Source: Gemmatimonadota bacterium
GTDB taxonomy: Bacteria > Gemmatimonadota > Gemmatimonadetes > Longimicrobiales > Gaopeijiaceae
Assembly (NCBI GenBank): GCA_012960225.1
Contig: DUBS01000041.1
Coordinates: 18,267 to 82,266 of the forward strand
Reading direction: 5' to 3'
DNA: 64,000 nucleotides
Both the position numbers and the translations under genes were made by a program. The notes under the pieces were generated by a model. It made no database searches. It was not told the origin of the DNA and saw only the letters and a list, made by a program, of their open reading frames with translations. Below are positions 36,865-46,784 of this stretch, piece after piece (the first letter of the stretch is position 1; each line of letters begins with the position of its first letter).

Positions 36865-37235
36865 CGGCTACGTGCTGTAACAAAATTGAAATCGTCCGCC
36901 GTTGCACGTACCCGGTCAGGACCATAGGAAATGACCATCACTGAATCAGTGGCAACGCTAAGCTCATAAGCCGAACCCCAGGGGTCACGTCGCTGCTCAT
37001 CGAGTGTATAGCGAAAATCGAGCCAAGAAACCCAATCACCGCGATCTGGGACGTCTCCTGTAAGACTTTCATATTCAATCACGTTCCGCCCGATGCGCTC
37101 CATCTCTTCTAGGGCACCCGATTTGATGACTGGTAAGACTAGTGGCTCTGTCGCATCCAGAAGCATCAGTCGAGAATCTGGGAAGTAGTACACCGCAAGA
37201 ATCCCGACTATTAGAAGCAATGAAACCTTAGCCAT
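36861..37235 (-). CDS. Small protein with a GspG-like C-terminus
   Basis: 124 residues. An N-terminal hydrophobic stretch (VSLLLIVGILAVYYF) acts as a membrane anchor. The C-terminal part (DPWGSAYELSVATDSVMVISYGPDRVRATADDF) is like the end of the type II secretion major pseudopilin GspG, where DPWG..Y..SYGPD is the calcium-site region. The prepilin cleavage motif is not clear and no other secretion genes are nearby, so it may be a repurposed pseudopilin-like protein. It lies between two small genes with overlapping ends. Confidence 0.72.
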   Translation of the reverse strand: MAKVSLLLIVGILAVYYFPDSRLMLLDATEPLVLPVIKSGALEEMERIGRNVIEYESLTGDVPDRGDWVSWLDFRYTLDEQRRDPWGSAYELSVATDSVMVISYGPDRVRATADDFNFVTARSR

Positions 37236-37539
37236 TGTCCCTCTGCTTCATCTGACTTCTCATCCGTGCTGTCCAAAGGAGATACCGTTCAAGCTCATCA
37301 TCTGTTGGGACAGCATCCGAATCCCCATAAGCCGTCTCCATCCTCCATTTCATATACGATGCAGGAGGCAAAGGAAGAAATGGGGGTCTACGATACCAAT
37401 CGCGAGATCGAAATGCCCATGCAGCCTGCAGCAGATACGGAACCGTGCGTGGGCGCCTGAGCGCCAGGCCCGCCATTTTCAGGTACAGGGCTAGTCCCTC
37501 TATTTGTTCGAGGTGGTGACCACCTGGGATAGCAGCCAT
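37228..37539 (-). CDS. Hypothetical protein
   Basis: A 103-residue soluble protein, rich in Arg, Trp and Tyr, with YLLQAAWAFRSRDWYRRPPFLPLPPASYMKWR in the middle and a DDELERYLLWTARMR helix at the end. No domain is recognised. It overlaps the GspG-like gene by 8 bases and is the first gene of the long minus-strand cluster, which supports it as real. It is divergent from the DUF255 gene, and both promoters should lie in 37540-37663. Confidence 0.65.
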   Translation of the reverse strand: MAAIPGGHHLEQIEGLALYLKMAGLALRRPRTVPYLLQAAWAFRSRDWYRRPPFLPLPPASYMKWRMETAYGDSDAVPTDDELERYLLWTARMRSQMKQRDNG

Positions 37540-37663
37540 GACCCCTAAATCTAGGGCGCCTTCAACCGCTCTACAACGATTTTCTTGAAGCCCAGGAGCT
37601 CATTTTCCTTTTGGCCACTCCCCGCCAACGCTAATGTATGGCCTTACCTATAACTAAAACCTA

Positions 37664-39718
37664 ATGGCCAATCGACTAGCCCAAGAGACCAGCCCTTACC
37701 TCCTACAACACGCCCAAAATCCGGTTGACTGGTACCCGTGGGGCGAAGAAGCAACCTCACTTGCACGCGTTCAGAACAAACCGATTCTTCTGTCTATTGG
37801 ATACTCCGCATGTCACTGGTGTCATGTAATGGAGCGCGAGTCTTTTGAGGACAGCACTGTAGCAGCGCTGATGAATGAACTCTTCGTAAATGTGAAGGTA
37901 GATCGGGAGGAGCGTCCCGATATCGACCAGATCTATATGAAGGCAGTGCAGGCTATGACAGGTGGAGGCGGATGGCCACTCACGGCGTTCCTTACTCCAG
38001 AAGGCACTCCGTTTTATGGGGGCACCTACTTCCCCCCAGTACCCCACCAAGGCATCCCGTCGTTCACTCAAGTTCTTCGGGCTGCTGCTGACGCTTATGA
38101 AGCACGACCGGATGACGTAAGAGGAGCCGGAGAAAAGTTATTAGCAGCTATACGAAAGGCATCTGCAGCCACAAGGGAAACTGACGCTTCACTCTCAGAT
38201 GCCATCACCGGGGCATATCGCACACTTACCAATCAATATGATCCTGTGCACGGAGGCTTTGGACGCGCCCCCAAATTCCCACAACCCGTCACTCTTGAAT
38301 TATTGCTGAGACACCACCTCCGCGAGGGTGATGAAGCCGCACTCGAGATGGTGGTCTTCACTTTAAGACAGATGGCCGCAGGAGGTATGCGAGACCATTT
38401 AGCTGGGGGGTTCCACCGATATTCAGTTGATGATCGCTGGCTAGTTCCGCACTTCGAAAAAATGCTTTACGACAATGGATTACTGGCAACAACATATGTG
38501 GATGCATACCGGTTAACGGGCCTGGAGAATTTCAGCGTTATCGCTGAGCAAACACTCGAATATCTGACAGAGGATATGCAAGCGCCGGAGGGGGGATTTT
38601 ATGCCGCCCGTGATGCTGATTCGGAGGGAAAAGAGGGCCTCTTCTATGTGTGGACACTAGAGGAGTTGGAGTCAGCACTTGGATCTGAAGAAGCAAGACT
38701 TTTCGCGCGCGCGTACGACGTATCTGAGGCAGGAAATTTCGAAGGTCGAAATATTCTGCACCTTCCTCACGAACTTGATGCAGTGTCCCGATCAGAGGAA
38801 ATCACTCGGAAAGAACTAGAAGAAACCCTCGAGTATCAGCGTGGAATTCTCCTTGATAAACGAGATTCACGTGAACCTCCGTTCCGTGATGAGAAGATCC
38901 TCGTCTCCTGGAACTCTATGGCAATCAGAGCATTTGCCGAAGCTGGTCCGACCCTAAATAGATGGGAGTTCGTCGACACAGCATCTAAGACAGCGGCGTG
39001 GATTTGGACAGAACTTCGGCCTAGAGGTCAGTTGATGAGAGTGCTGACCGATGGAGTGGCAAAAATCCCAGCATTCTTGGAGGACTATGCTGCACTTGGT
39101 AACGCACTCCTTTCCGTGCACGCAGCGACTCTCGAACTGCGTTGGCTCACCGCTATCCGTAAACTTTGTGATGAAATGATCGAGCGTTTCTGGGATGAGG
39201 AAGACAATGCGTTCTATGACACCCCTCATGATGGTGAGACGTTAATATTCCGCCCAAGAGATCCCTTGGATAACGCAACGCCATCCGGTGCCTCCCTAGC
39301 TTCTGAACTCCTAATCCGAGCCGGATATGTATTTGATGACCGCCGGTATAATGAACTGGCTCTATCAAGTTTTGAGCGGGACGGAGACGCCCTGATGCGA
39401 TTTGGACCAGCATTCGGAAGAATGCTGTCCGTGGCCGATCGCTCACTGGCCCCTCCGTTAGAAGTGGCCATAGTCGGAGAGCCTTCCGATCCTCGCACCC
39501 GAAGCCTGATCCAGGCTGCGCACAGCATACCGGCCCGAAACCTAACAATCGTGGGTGGACCTCCAGGTCAAGAGGTTGCTGGCATACCACTCCTTGAGGG
39601 ACAACGCACGTTAGTAGAAAAGCCCACGGCATATGTCTGTCGAGAATACGTCTGTGATTTACCGGTCACAGATCCGGACCAACTACGTAACCAGATGCTC
39701 CAGTTGTGCGCACCGTAA
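37664..39718 (+). CDS. DUF255 thioredoxin-domain protein (YyaL/SPATA20 family)
   Basis: A 684-residue soluble protein. The N-terminal 160 residues form a thioredoxin-like domain of the DUF255 type: [24 protein letters not shown], then [20 protein letters not shown] with the CHWC pair. [22 protein letters not shown] follows. The rest is an alpha/alpha-barrel glycoside-hydrolase-like domain, with [20 protein letters not shown] and [16 protein letters not shown]. Members are widespread in bacteria and eukaryotes and their biochemical role is poorly defined. The length is normal for the family. Confidence 0.92.
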   Translation: MANRLAQETSPYLLQHAQNPVDWYPWGEEATSLARVQNKPILLSIGYSACHWCHVMERESFEDSTVAALMNELFVNVKVDREERPDIDQIYMKAVQAMTGGGGWPLTAFLTPEGTPFYGGTYFPPVPHQGIPSFTQVLRAAADAYEARPDDVRGAGEKLLAAIRKASAATRETDASLSDAITGAYRTLTNQYDPVHGGFGRAPKFPQPVTLELLLRHHLREGDEAALEMVVFTLRQMAAGGMRDHLAGGFHRYSVDDRWLVPHFEKMLYDNGLLATTYVDAYRLTGLENFSVIAEQTLEYLTEDMQAPEGGFYAARDADSEGKEGLFYVWTLEELESALGSEEARLFARAYDVSEAGNFEGRNILHLPHELDAVSRSEEITRKELEETLEYQRGILLDKRDSREPPFRDEKILVSWNSMAIRAFAEAGPTLNRWEFVDTASKTAAWIWTELRPRGQLMRVLTDGVAKIPAFLEDYAALGNALLSVHAATLELRWLTAIRKLCDEMIERFWDEEDNAFYDTPHDGETLIFRPRDPLDNATPSGASLASELLIRAGYVFDDRRYNELALSSFERDGDALMRFGPAFGRMLSVADRSLAPPLEVAIVGEPSDPRTRSLIQAAHSIPARNLTIVGGPPGQEVAGIPLLEGQRTLVEKPTAYVCREYVCDLPVTDPDQLRNQMLQLCAP

Positions 39719-39783
39719 CCCCTTCGCAGCATCAAGCTGTTGGCTATGTTAGAGGCCTACCCCAACCCTCCACACCGGAGTAA

Positions 39784-41919
39784 ATGGCAACCCAAGAGAA
39801 GGAGATTCTCCAAGCTGACGATCTCGCGGGCCTGTCCCACGAGCAGCTTCTGCGCTTCTACCGTACAATGCTGACCTCCCGGAAAATTGATGAACAGGAG
39901 ATCATCCTAAGAAAGCAAAACAAGACTTTCTTTCAGATATCGAGTGCAGGGCACGAGGCCATAGGCGTCGCGATTGCTGAGCATTGCCATCCTGGAAGTG
40001 ATTGGTTCTTCACTCATTATCGAGATCGCTCGCTGGTGCTTGCCCTAGGACAAACACCGCTTGACCATTTTCTTGCAGCGGTGGGTTCCGGAGCTGATCC
40101 GGCCACAGGTGGCAGGCAGATGCCTTGTCATTTTAGCGATGTACGACTGAACATAGCGAGTAGTTCTTCCGTGGTCGCAGCTCAGTTCCTCCAGGCCGTT
40201 GGTGCTGCCGAAGCAGACACTAAGATCTCTAGGGTCCCCGGACTACGAGATCTCGTCCATAGCTTTGACGAAGACCAGATCGTGATAGTCTGCGGTGGTG
40301 AGGGGCAAACATCTGAAGGAGAGTTCTGGGAGTCACTCAACACTGCGTGCAACCTGAGCCTTCCAGTAGTCTTTGTTATTGAGGACAATGAGTACGCAAT
40401 TAGTGTTCCTGTAGAAGTTCAAACGGCCGGAGGAAGTATATCGCAGTTGGTCTCTGGCTTTCCAAATCTCTATATAGTCGAATGCGATGGTACAGATATT
40501 ATTGATGCTTATCGAGCCGCCGGCTCAGCCATCACGCACGCACGGGAACAGCGGGCTCCCGCCTTTATCCACGCACATTGCACTAGGCCACACTCGCATT
40601 CGATGTCGGATGACGAGCGGGCCTATCGCACTGAGAAAGAGCGTGCTGCTCAAGACCTCCGTGACCCACTAACTCGGACTTCGGCACTACTACTTAAAAG
40701 TCAGGTCGCGACAGAGGAAGAACTTGAATGGTTGGAATTGGAAATTAGCGCTGAAGTCGCATCCACTGCTGATGAAGCACTGGCATCTCCGCAAGCTGCC
40801 CCAGACACTGCAATGCGACATCTCTTTTCAGAAGATTCTGATCCTACTTCTTCAGATTTTGACACAGAGAGCCACCCTCAGTACGGTGACGACAACCTTC
40901 TGACGATGGTTGACCTCTTGAATGCTTGTATCAAGAGCGAGATGGAGCGAGATCCGAGAATCACTGTGTTTGGTCAGGATATCGCTGATGCATCACGTGA
41001 GGAAGCACTATCTGAGGTAAAGGGCAAGGGAGGTGTATTTAAGGTCACTCATGGTTTACAGAAATACTTCGGATCCGAGCGTGTGTACAATACTCCTCTC
41101 GCTGAAGCCAATATCATAGGCCGCGGAATCGGACAGGCCCTGCGGGGACTACGGCCTGTCGTGGAAATCCAGTTCTTCGACTACATCTGGCCAGCAATGA
41201 ATCAGTTGAGAAATGAACTCGCGACAATCCGCTACCGCTCTAATGGAACGTATTCGGCGCCACTCGTAGTGCGCACAACTTATGGTGGCTACCTCAAGGG
41301 TGGGGCAATTTACCACTCCCAGACTGGTGAGACGCTATTCACTCATACGCCTGGACTCTACGTTTGTATGCCTGCAACCGCAGAGGATGCGAATGGCCTG
41401 CTTCGCACAGCAATCCGCTGTGATGATCCGGTGCTCTTCCTTGAGCACAAACACCTCTATCGGCAGGTCTACAATAAAGGTCGAAATCCTGGGCCAGATT
41501 TCATGATTCCGTTCGGTAAAGCGAAAGTTCGGAGAGAAGGCGCGGATATCACCATCGTCACCTGTGGAGCCCTAGTAAAACGCAGCCTCGATGCTGCTTC
41601 GATCGCTTCAAATGAGCACTCAATCGAAGCTGAAGTTATCGACCTCAGAACCGTGCAGCCATTTGATATGGACTGCATTGCGGAGTCAGTGAAAAAGACG
41701 AGCAAGGTCGTCATCGTTCACGAAGACAGCCTTTCATGGGGGATCGGATCAGAGATCGCAGCACGTATTGCTGACGAGCTATTTCCATGGCTCGACGGAC
41801 CGGTAAAGCGAGTGGCTTCATTGGATACTTGGGTGGCCTATGCACCCCAAGTCGAAGCCGCCATCCTTCCGCAAGTCACAGACGTTGTAGATGCAATCGT
41901 CGAACTCTATGAGTACTAA
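39784..41919 (+). CDS. Fused alpha-beta 2-oxoacid dehydrogenase E1 (branched-chain type)
   Basis: A 711-residue thiamine-diphosphate enzyme that decarboxylates branched-chain or related 2-oxo acids and passes the acyl group to E2. The alpha part (about 1-350) has [21 protein letters not shown] and the ThDP motif [18 protein letters not shown]...EDNEYAIS. The beta part (about 370-711) has [31 protein letters not shown] and [13 protein letters not shown]. Both chains are in one frame, whereas they are usually two genes. E2 and E3 are not nearby. The leu genes downstream handle branched-chain synthesis in the opposite direction. Confidence 0.93.
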   Translation: MATQEKEILQADDLAGLSHEQLLRFYRTMLTSRKIDEQEIILRKQNKTFFQISSAGHEAIGVAIAEHCHPGSDWFFTHYRDRSLVLALGQTPLDHFLAAVGSGADPATGGRQMPCHFSDVRLNIASSSSVVAAQFLQAVGAAEADTKISRVPGLRDLVHSFDEDQIVIVCGGEGQTSEGEFWESLNTACNLSLPVVFVIEDNEYAISVPVEVQTAGGSISQLVSGFPNLYIVECDGTDIIDAYRAAGSAITHAREQRAPAFIHAHCTRPHSHSMSDDERAYRTEKERAAQDLRDPLTRTSALLLKSQVATEEELEWLELEISAEVASTADEALASPQAAPDTAMRHLFSEDSDPTSSDFDTESHPQYGDDNLLTMVDLLNACIKSEMERDPRITVFGQDIADASREEALSEVKGKGGVFKVTHGLQKYFGSERVYNTPLAEANIIGRGIGQALRGLRPVVEIQFFDYIWPAMNQLRNELATIRYRSNGTYSAPLVVRTTYGGYLKGGAIYHSQTGETLFTHTPGLYVCMPATAEDANGLLRTAIRCDDPVLFLEHKHLYRQVYNKGRNPGPDFMIPFGKAKVRREGADITIVTCGALVKRSLDAASIASNEHSIEAEVIDLRTVQPFDMDCIAESVKKTSKVVIVHEDSLSWGIGSEIAARIADELFPWLDGPVKRVASLDTWVAYAPQVEAAILPQVTDVVDAIVELYEY

Positions 41920-42030
41920 ATCTTAGCACTCGCCTGATCTACATCTTTTTGTCTTACCAGGGCGCATCATCAACTACGATACCCTAAGGCTCAATGTGTC
42001 ATTCGATTGGTGACAATTCCACCGGCCTTG

Positions 42031-42537
42031 CTAGAAACGCAAACCTAAGGTCACGGGGATATACCGTGTATTTCTAGTGTCACCACTAATGCTGACAAAA
42101 CGAATCTCAGCAAATCCACCGAAACCGAGGGCCCCAATTCCTACTCCAAAACCACCATGAAATCCACGATTTATCTGTGCCTCTTCTGTGCCCCCAACAT
42201 CAAGACGATAGCTTCCGATCCCCGCTAATAGATACGGCTGCAGACCGATGCCTCCCAGTGCCAGGACAGCACTCAGAGTGCCGTCCAACATGGTTGTATT
42301 CTCGGCCCCTGTTGGCTTAGAAAACTGATGGATCTCACCCTCTCCCCTCAAAGAGATCGGGAATACTGGTACCCCAACCTGCAACCCGGCTCGACCATGC
42401 AACCCCGTGTTCACTTGATCGGTAAAATCACCATTGGGTTGACTGAGCCCACCCCCGACGATGAGACGGACCTGACTCACACTTGTCACTGGGGTTAACG
42501 CGAGGACAAGAATTGCCAGAAGTGTGAATTGTCGCAT
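42031..42537 (-). CDS. Small outer-membrane beta-barrel protein
   Basis: 168 residues with a signal peptide (about 1-21, MRQFTLLAILVLALTPVTSV). The mature part alternates short glycine-rich strands (LIVGGGLSQPNGDFTDQVNTG, HGRAGLQVGVP, GLQPYLLAGIGSYRLDVGG, GFHGGFGVGIGALGFGGFAEIRF). The last residue is Phe (IPVTLGLRF), as required for Bam recognition. It is an eight-stranded OmpA/porin-like barrel by appearance. Ligand or role is unknown; it stands alone. Confidence 0.82.
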   Translation of the reverse strand: MRQFTLLAILVLALTPVTSVSQVRLIVGGGLSQPNGDFTDQVNTGLHGRAGLQVGVPVFPISLRGEGEIHQFSKPTGAENTTMLDGTLSAVLALGGIGLQPYLLAGIGSYRLDVGGTEEAQINRGFHGGFGVGIGALGFGGFAEIRFVSISGDTRNTRYIPVTLGLRF

Positions 42538-42697
42538 TCATTGTTCCTATTTGCATGGGACAGGAGCATCTATCACCAGTCTCGCACCCTGAGGTTACAG
42601 CAAGCAAGAACTGGGCTCGAGCCTGATTCTGGTGACGAGTAAGCTCTCACCCATCAGAGTGAAAGCGGCAGATCAATGACAGTTGAATCACTCTTAC

Positions 42698-43942
42698 TCA
42701 AACGACAGGGAGGCCAGGTTCCACTGACTCTGCCCAGCCCAGAATACCACCACTCAGGTTGAATACCCTCCTATATCCTGCATTCTTGAGCAGATGGGCT
42801 GCAGTAAGACCCCGTTTCCCACTTCGGCAGTAGACCACGACGGTCATATCTCGGGGAATTTCCGGGATACGATCATCAATCTCTCCGACCGGTATGAGCC
42901 GGGCGCCCTGATCGGCCAGACTACTCACTGCCCACTCCCATGGATCGCGAACATCTACTAGAAACAGAGGTTCAGTAGATCCAATAAGTTCTACAAGAGC
43001 TTCCGGCTCAATCTCCTCAACAGCTTCCTCTTCTATTTCCTCGGAAGACACTTTCCCACTGCTCAATCCACAAAATACTTCGTAATCAATAAGTCCTCTT
43101 TGGGTTGGTTGATCTGAACACACTGGACATTCAGGGTTCTTCCTAAGTCGTACTTCACGCCAGCTCATCTCAAGGGCATCGAAGATAAGGAGCCTCCCCA
43201 CTAGGGTATCTCCAACCCCCAACAGTAGCTTCACCGTCTCCATCGCCTGCATTGACCCAATGATACCTGGCAAGACTCCAAGTACCCCGCCCTCTGCGCA
43301 ATTCGGTACCAGACCGGGGGGAGGTGGTTCACGAAAAAGACAGCGATAGCATGGGCCATCCTCAGTAGCGAAAACTGAGACCTGTCCCTCCCAACGGAAA
43401 ACTGATCCATAAATATTAGGAGTTCCCGTAAGCACACACGCATCGTTGACGAGATATCGTGTGGGAAAGTTATCTGTTCCATCGATGACGACGTCGTAGC
43501 CTTGTAGGGTGTCGATCGCATTCTCAGATGAGAGCCGGGTTTCATGCTTTATAATTTCGACGAATGGATTCACGTCGCGCAGTCTCTCTTCTGCACTGTC
43601 GAGCTTAGATCGTCCGACGTCAGCTGTTCCATACAGAATTTGGCGTTGGAGATTACTCATATCGACGGAGTCGTAGTCAACGATGCCGAGAGTTCCAACT
43701 CCAGCAGCAGCAAGGTATAGAGTTAGCGGAGAGCCCAAGCCGCCCACACCCACGCATAGGACACGGCCAGATTTGAGGCGTGCCTGCCCCTCCAAGCCCA
43801 CCTCTGGCAGAGCTATATGGCGAGCGTATCGGTGCAGTTCACCGCGAGTTAATTCCGGTTCCATCATATTGGTTTGCACTCGCAGGCTTGAACGGAGTGC
43901 CCTCGAATACGAGGGGTGTTTGTCACTGTGACGGTGTTCCAT
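42698..43942 (-). CDS. ThiF/MoeB-type adenylyltransferase fused to rhodanese
   Basis: A 414-residue sulfur-activation enzyme. The adenylation domain has VGVGGLGSPLTLYLAAAGVG (ATP loop), IVDYDSVDMSNLQRQILYG, and the zinc-binding pairs CYRC and CPVC. The C-terminal rhodanese domain starts near LFLVDVRDPWEWAVSS and has the catalytic Cys in VVVYCRSGKRG. It resembles MOCS3/MoeBR, which activates MoaD-, ThiS- or Urm1-like sulfur carriers for molybdopterin, thiamine or tRNA thiolation. No such carrier gene is nearby. The ATG at 43940-43942 has a strong SD (GGTGGAG) inside the end of the upstream gene and overlaps it by 20 bases. Confidence 0.92.
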   Translation of the reverse strand: MEHRHSDKHPSYSRALRSSLRVQTNMMEPELTRGELHRYARHIALPEVGLEGQARLKSGRVLCVGVGGLGSPLTLYLAAAGVGTLGIVDYDSVDMSNLQRQILYGTADVGRSKLDSAEERLRDVNPFVEIIKHETRLSSENAIDTLQGYDVVIDGTDNFPTRYLVNDACVLTGTPNIYGSVFRWEGQVSVFATEDGPCYRCLFREPPPPGLVPNCAEGGVLGVLPGIIGSMQAMETVKLLLGVGDTLVGRLLIFDALEMSWREVRLRKNPECPVCSDQPTQRGLIDYEVFCGLSSGKVSSEEIEEEAVEEIEPEALVELIGSTEPLFLVDVRDPWEWAVSSLADQGARLIPVGEIDDRIPEIPRDMTVVVYCRSGKRGLTAAHLLKNAGYRRVFNLSGGILGWAESVEPGLPVV

Positions 43943-46133
43943 TCACTCCACCTTCAGCCACGACTTGGAAGTCTAGAGCATCGCTCTCCAAGCGTCGAGC
44001 CACCTCATCCGGCAGGTTAGCATTCCGGGCAACATCGGAAAGTTGAAGTGCGAGAGCGTAGTATTGCCAGGGGATATTCAATGTAGACCGATCCTGCCAG
44101 ATGCTTCGATTTCTGATACCTCGATACTGATAGACCGTATCGTAAAGCTTCAGTGATTGATCAAGATCGAACCAGACGCCTCCGAACTCTGCAGTGCCCT
44201 GTACCCATTCCTCCGGGGGAGACGCGGCTAACGAACGCATCTCAAGCTTGACCGCCAGTCCATGGCGGACAGCCCATTGATCTAAACCGAGTTCGCTCAT
44301 CAACCCACCCGTAGAAGCAAAAAAGATTGGTCGCTCATCGATAGAATCATGGATAATTGACAAAGCCAACTGATGCCCTCGGTTAAGCACTGTCTCGGCA
44401 GGGTATGTTACAGCCATACCAGGAAATGGGATCGTCAAACTCTCACCGAGACGGCTGGCCCCAACCTGGTCCATTTGCTCATGTGTCAGATCCAGGATCG
44501 TTCCATTCGGCTTCTCGTGCACACCGAACAATCCTACTGAAATTTCCGAATCAAAGATTCGCTGACGTCCTGGCATCGTGAGTTCCTGTAACTGTTTCGG
44601 GTACCACGAAGTGAAGAGATACTGACCCACAATTACTGTTACATCGCTGCGAATCCCTTCCACCTCCTGGAGGTACCAGAGGGGGAATGTGTCGTTATCA
44701 CCATTCGTAAAGAGGATGCCGTAGGGCTCAACACTCATTAGAAGGTCGTACGCCCAATCACGAGCTGCGTAGTCTTCAGCACGTGAGGCCCAACTCCAAT
44801 TCAGGAAAAGCGGCAGAAGCGCCACGATCATGATAGGTGCTGTACTGACATAGGGCCGAGTACTCCTCACGACCTGCCCGAATCTATACCATACCCAGGA
44901 TAGACCTATGCCTGCGAGAAAACCCCAGAGCATGAAACTGACTACATAGAAGTAATCTCGCTCTCTCACTTCGTGTTCAGCTCGATCAGCAATTTCCGGT
45001 GAAAGAGAATATCCGTACCGGAAATTCAAGTAGATGATGAGTCCAAATGAGAGCGTTGCGATCAAAGTAAGAATGTACGTGAACATGCTCCGGTCAACAC
45101 GGAAGACCGAGTAGAGTCCGAGCAAGCCTAGAACTCCAAATAGTAGGGTAAATACAGTCCTCCCCGTCCCAGGTAAGGGCGACGGATTCCAACCCCGAGA
45201 CCACTGCCAGTCGAAATACTGCATGTACATAGCAAACTGCGCGCTGAAAGGAGCTTTTCTCTGGGTAACGGGAGGTGGCTGGTACTGCCTACGGGTCAGA
45301 TTGTCGGCGAGCATCGGACATCCGATCATTCCGTTGGAATAGATTGCCTGTGCTGCCCCGATAACGGACTCACAGATGGGGTCACCCTCGTTAATTACCG
45401 GATCTAATCCAGCCCTGACAGGAAGCACAAAGTTGAACGAGAGCCCGATCAGTATGAGTGGGACTGCTCGAATGAGAAAAGCATTACGAAGCAGGGTCCT
45501 TGGAGCAGTAAAAAGGATCAGCAGTGTGAGGGCGGGAACGGGTAGCACGGACATGAGGTGATTGGTTGATCCCAAACTCAACAGGAATATCGCCCCCAGC
45601 AGATACCGTTCACTACCGAGATCATCTTTCCTATCATACCAACGGATCGCGAGCCAAGTCACCCAGGCGATAACTAGTACACTTATCGTGTAGACCTTCT
45701 CGTTCACGTTTGACTGGTTCCAAACCGTGAACGCTGTGGCTCCCAGAATAGTGGAGGCAGCGGCACCAACTATAGCGCACCAGCGATCTTCGAACAGCTC
45801 AATTAATACTCTATGGGCCACTAGGTATAGAAAGCCCGAAGCCGCTGCACTCGTAACCGATGCTAGAAGATTGATACGGACTGCAATGGAAAAACCAAGT
45901 GGAGCAAGTAGGATACTCCAAGCTTTCCCCAGCACGACGAAAAGAGGGTTTCCGGGAGGGTGAGGAATGCCGAGGATATGTGCGGTGGCAATGTATTCAC
46001 TCGTGTCCCAAAAAGCCGTCGTAGGCGCCAACGTTAGTACGTACAACACCAGGACAGCGCATGCTGCAAGGGCTGCAGCTAGATATGGCGGCCGGTACCC
46101 CCGCTCCGCTGGGTCTATATCAACTTCAGTCAT
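43923..46133 (-). CDS. DUF2723 polytopic membrane protein
   Basis: About 736 residues with roughly ten hydrophobic segments. LTLAPTTAFWDTSEYIATAHILGIPHPPGNPLFVVLG is the DUF2723 signature near the N-terminus. Related Bacteroidota and Gemmatimonadota proteins are thought to be protein O-mannosyltransferase-like GT-C enzymes. The loop Asp/Glu in the DTSEY region matches the expected catalytic acidic residue. The ATG at 46131-46133 (after GGTGAT) is preferred over an in-frame TTG 14 codons upstream. It is the upstream neighbour of the ThiF/MoeB gene and follows a secreted RidA protein. Confidence 0.85.
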   Translation of the reverse strand: MTEVDIDPAERGYRPPYLAAALAACAVLVLYVLTLAPTTAFWDTSEYIATAHILGIPHPPGNPLFVVLGKAWSILLAPLGFSIAVRINLLASVTSAAASGFLYLVAHRVLIELFEDRWCAIVGAAASTILGATAFTVWNQSNVNEKVYTISVLVIAWVTWLAIRWYDRKDDLGSERYLLGAIFLLSLGSTNHLMSVLPVPALTLLILFTAPRTLLRNAFLIRAVPLILIGLSFNFVLPVRAGLDPVINEGDPICESVIGAAQAIYSNGMIGCPMLADNLTRRQYQPPPVTQRKAPFSAQFAMYMQYFDWQWSRGWNPSPLPGTGRTVFTLLFGVLGLLGLYSVFRVDRSMFTYILTLIATLSFGLIIYLNFRYGYSLSPEIADRAEHEVRERDYFYVVSFMLWGFLAGIGLSWVWYRFGQVVRSTRPYVSTAPIMIVALLPLFLNWSWASRAEDYAARDWAYDLLMSVEPYGILFTNGDNDTFPLWYLQEVEGIRSDVTVIVGQYLFTSWYPKQLQELTMPGRQRIFDSEISVGLFGVHEKPNGTILDLTHEQMDQVGASRLGESLTIPFPGMAVTYPAETVLNRGHQLALSIIHDSIDERPIFFASTGGLMSELGLDQWAVRHGLAVKLEMRSLAASPPEEWVQGTAEFGGVWFDLDQSLKLYDTVYQYRGIRNRSIWQDRSTLNIPWQYYALALQLSDVARNANLPDEVARRLESDALDFQVVAEGGVNGTPSQ

Positions 46134-46187
46134 ATCACCGGTTGGGTTATGAGAACTGCATGGTTGTTTAGGCAACAGCTAAGCTGA

Positions 46188-46628
46188 CTAGTCCTCCACA
46201 GCTATAAAGCTGATCTCGAGCTTGGCGCCACCAACTAGACCAGCAACCGCTACAGTAACACGAGCCGGAGCTTCTCTGGGAAAATATTGTGTGTACGCCG
46301 CATTCATTTCCGAAAAATCCGCAATGTCGGTTAGGTATACTGTAGCACTAACAACATTACTTAGATCCATACCAAGTTCGCCCAAGAGCTCTTGGAACGA
46401 TCTCATGATATTATGTGTCTCTGCCGCAGTCCGACCTTCTTTCATCTCACGTGTTTGACGTGTTGCCCCGAGTTTACCCGAAAGCCAATACGTCTTGCCT
46501 ACTTGAATCGCCGGGCTAAAGGGTCGCCCCTCGATTGATTGATGGGCAATCCGAGTCCCCTGCTGGGCCGCAGCTGGAAATGTGACCAACATCGACGACA
46601 AGCCTAATAAAAACATTGCACGCTTCAC
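46188..46628 (-). CDS. RidA-family protein with signal peptide
   Basis: A 146-residue Rid/YjgF protein. Residues about 1-21 form a signal peptide (FLLGLSSMLVTFPAAAQ), so it would act outside the cytoplasm, unlike typical cytosolic RidA, which deaminates reactive enamines from PLP enzymes. The core YWLSGKLGATRQTREMKEGRTAAETHNIMRSF and SNVVSATVYLTDIADFSEMNAAYTQYF is well conserved. The conserved Arg is in EAPARVTVAVAGLVGGAKLEI. The secreted form's substrate is unknown. It lies upstream of the DUF2723 gene on the same strand. Confidence 0.9.
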   Translation of the reverse strand: MKRAMFLLGLSSMLVTFPAAAQQGTRIAHQSIEGRPFSPAIQVGKTYWLSGKLGATRQTREMKEGRTAAETHNIMRSFQELLGELGMDLSNVVSATVYLTDIADFSEMNAAYTQYFPREAPARVTVAVAGLVGGAKLEISFIAVED

Positions 46629-46784
46629 GAGATCCTCCTGATTGGACCAGTTTTAGTGCAAGCGATGATGCTGGGCAGAAGCATTCCGAGCAAGCAGGAC
46701 CTCAGCGATTTGAAACATCGCCTGAGGTTAGCTATTTCGTTTGTTGGGTGGCGATGGGCCAGCAGTTCTGAATAAGTTCGCGCC

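Noticed and set aside
42698..46133. Possible sulfur-transfer operon of ThiF/MoeB-rhodanese and DUF2723
   Set aside because: The genes overlap, but the DUF2723 protein has no sulfur role and no MoaD/ThiS/Urm1-like carrier is present. Adjacency alone is weak.
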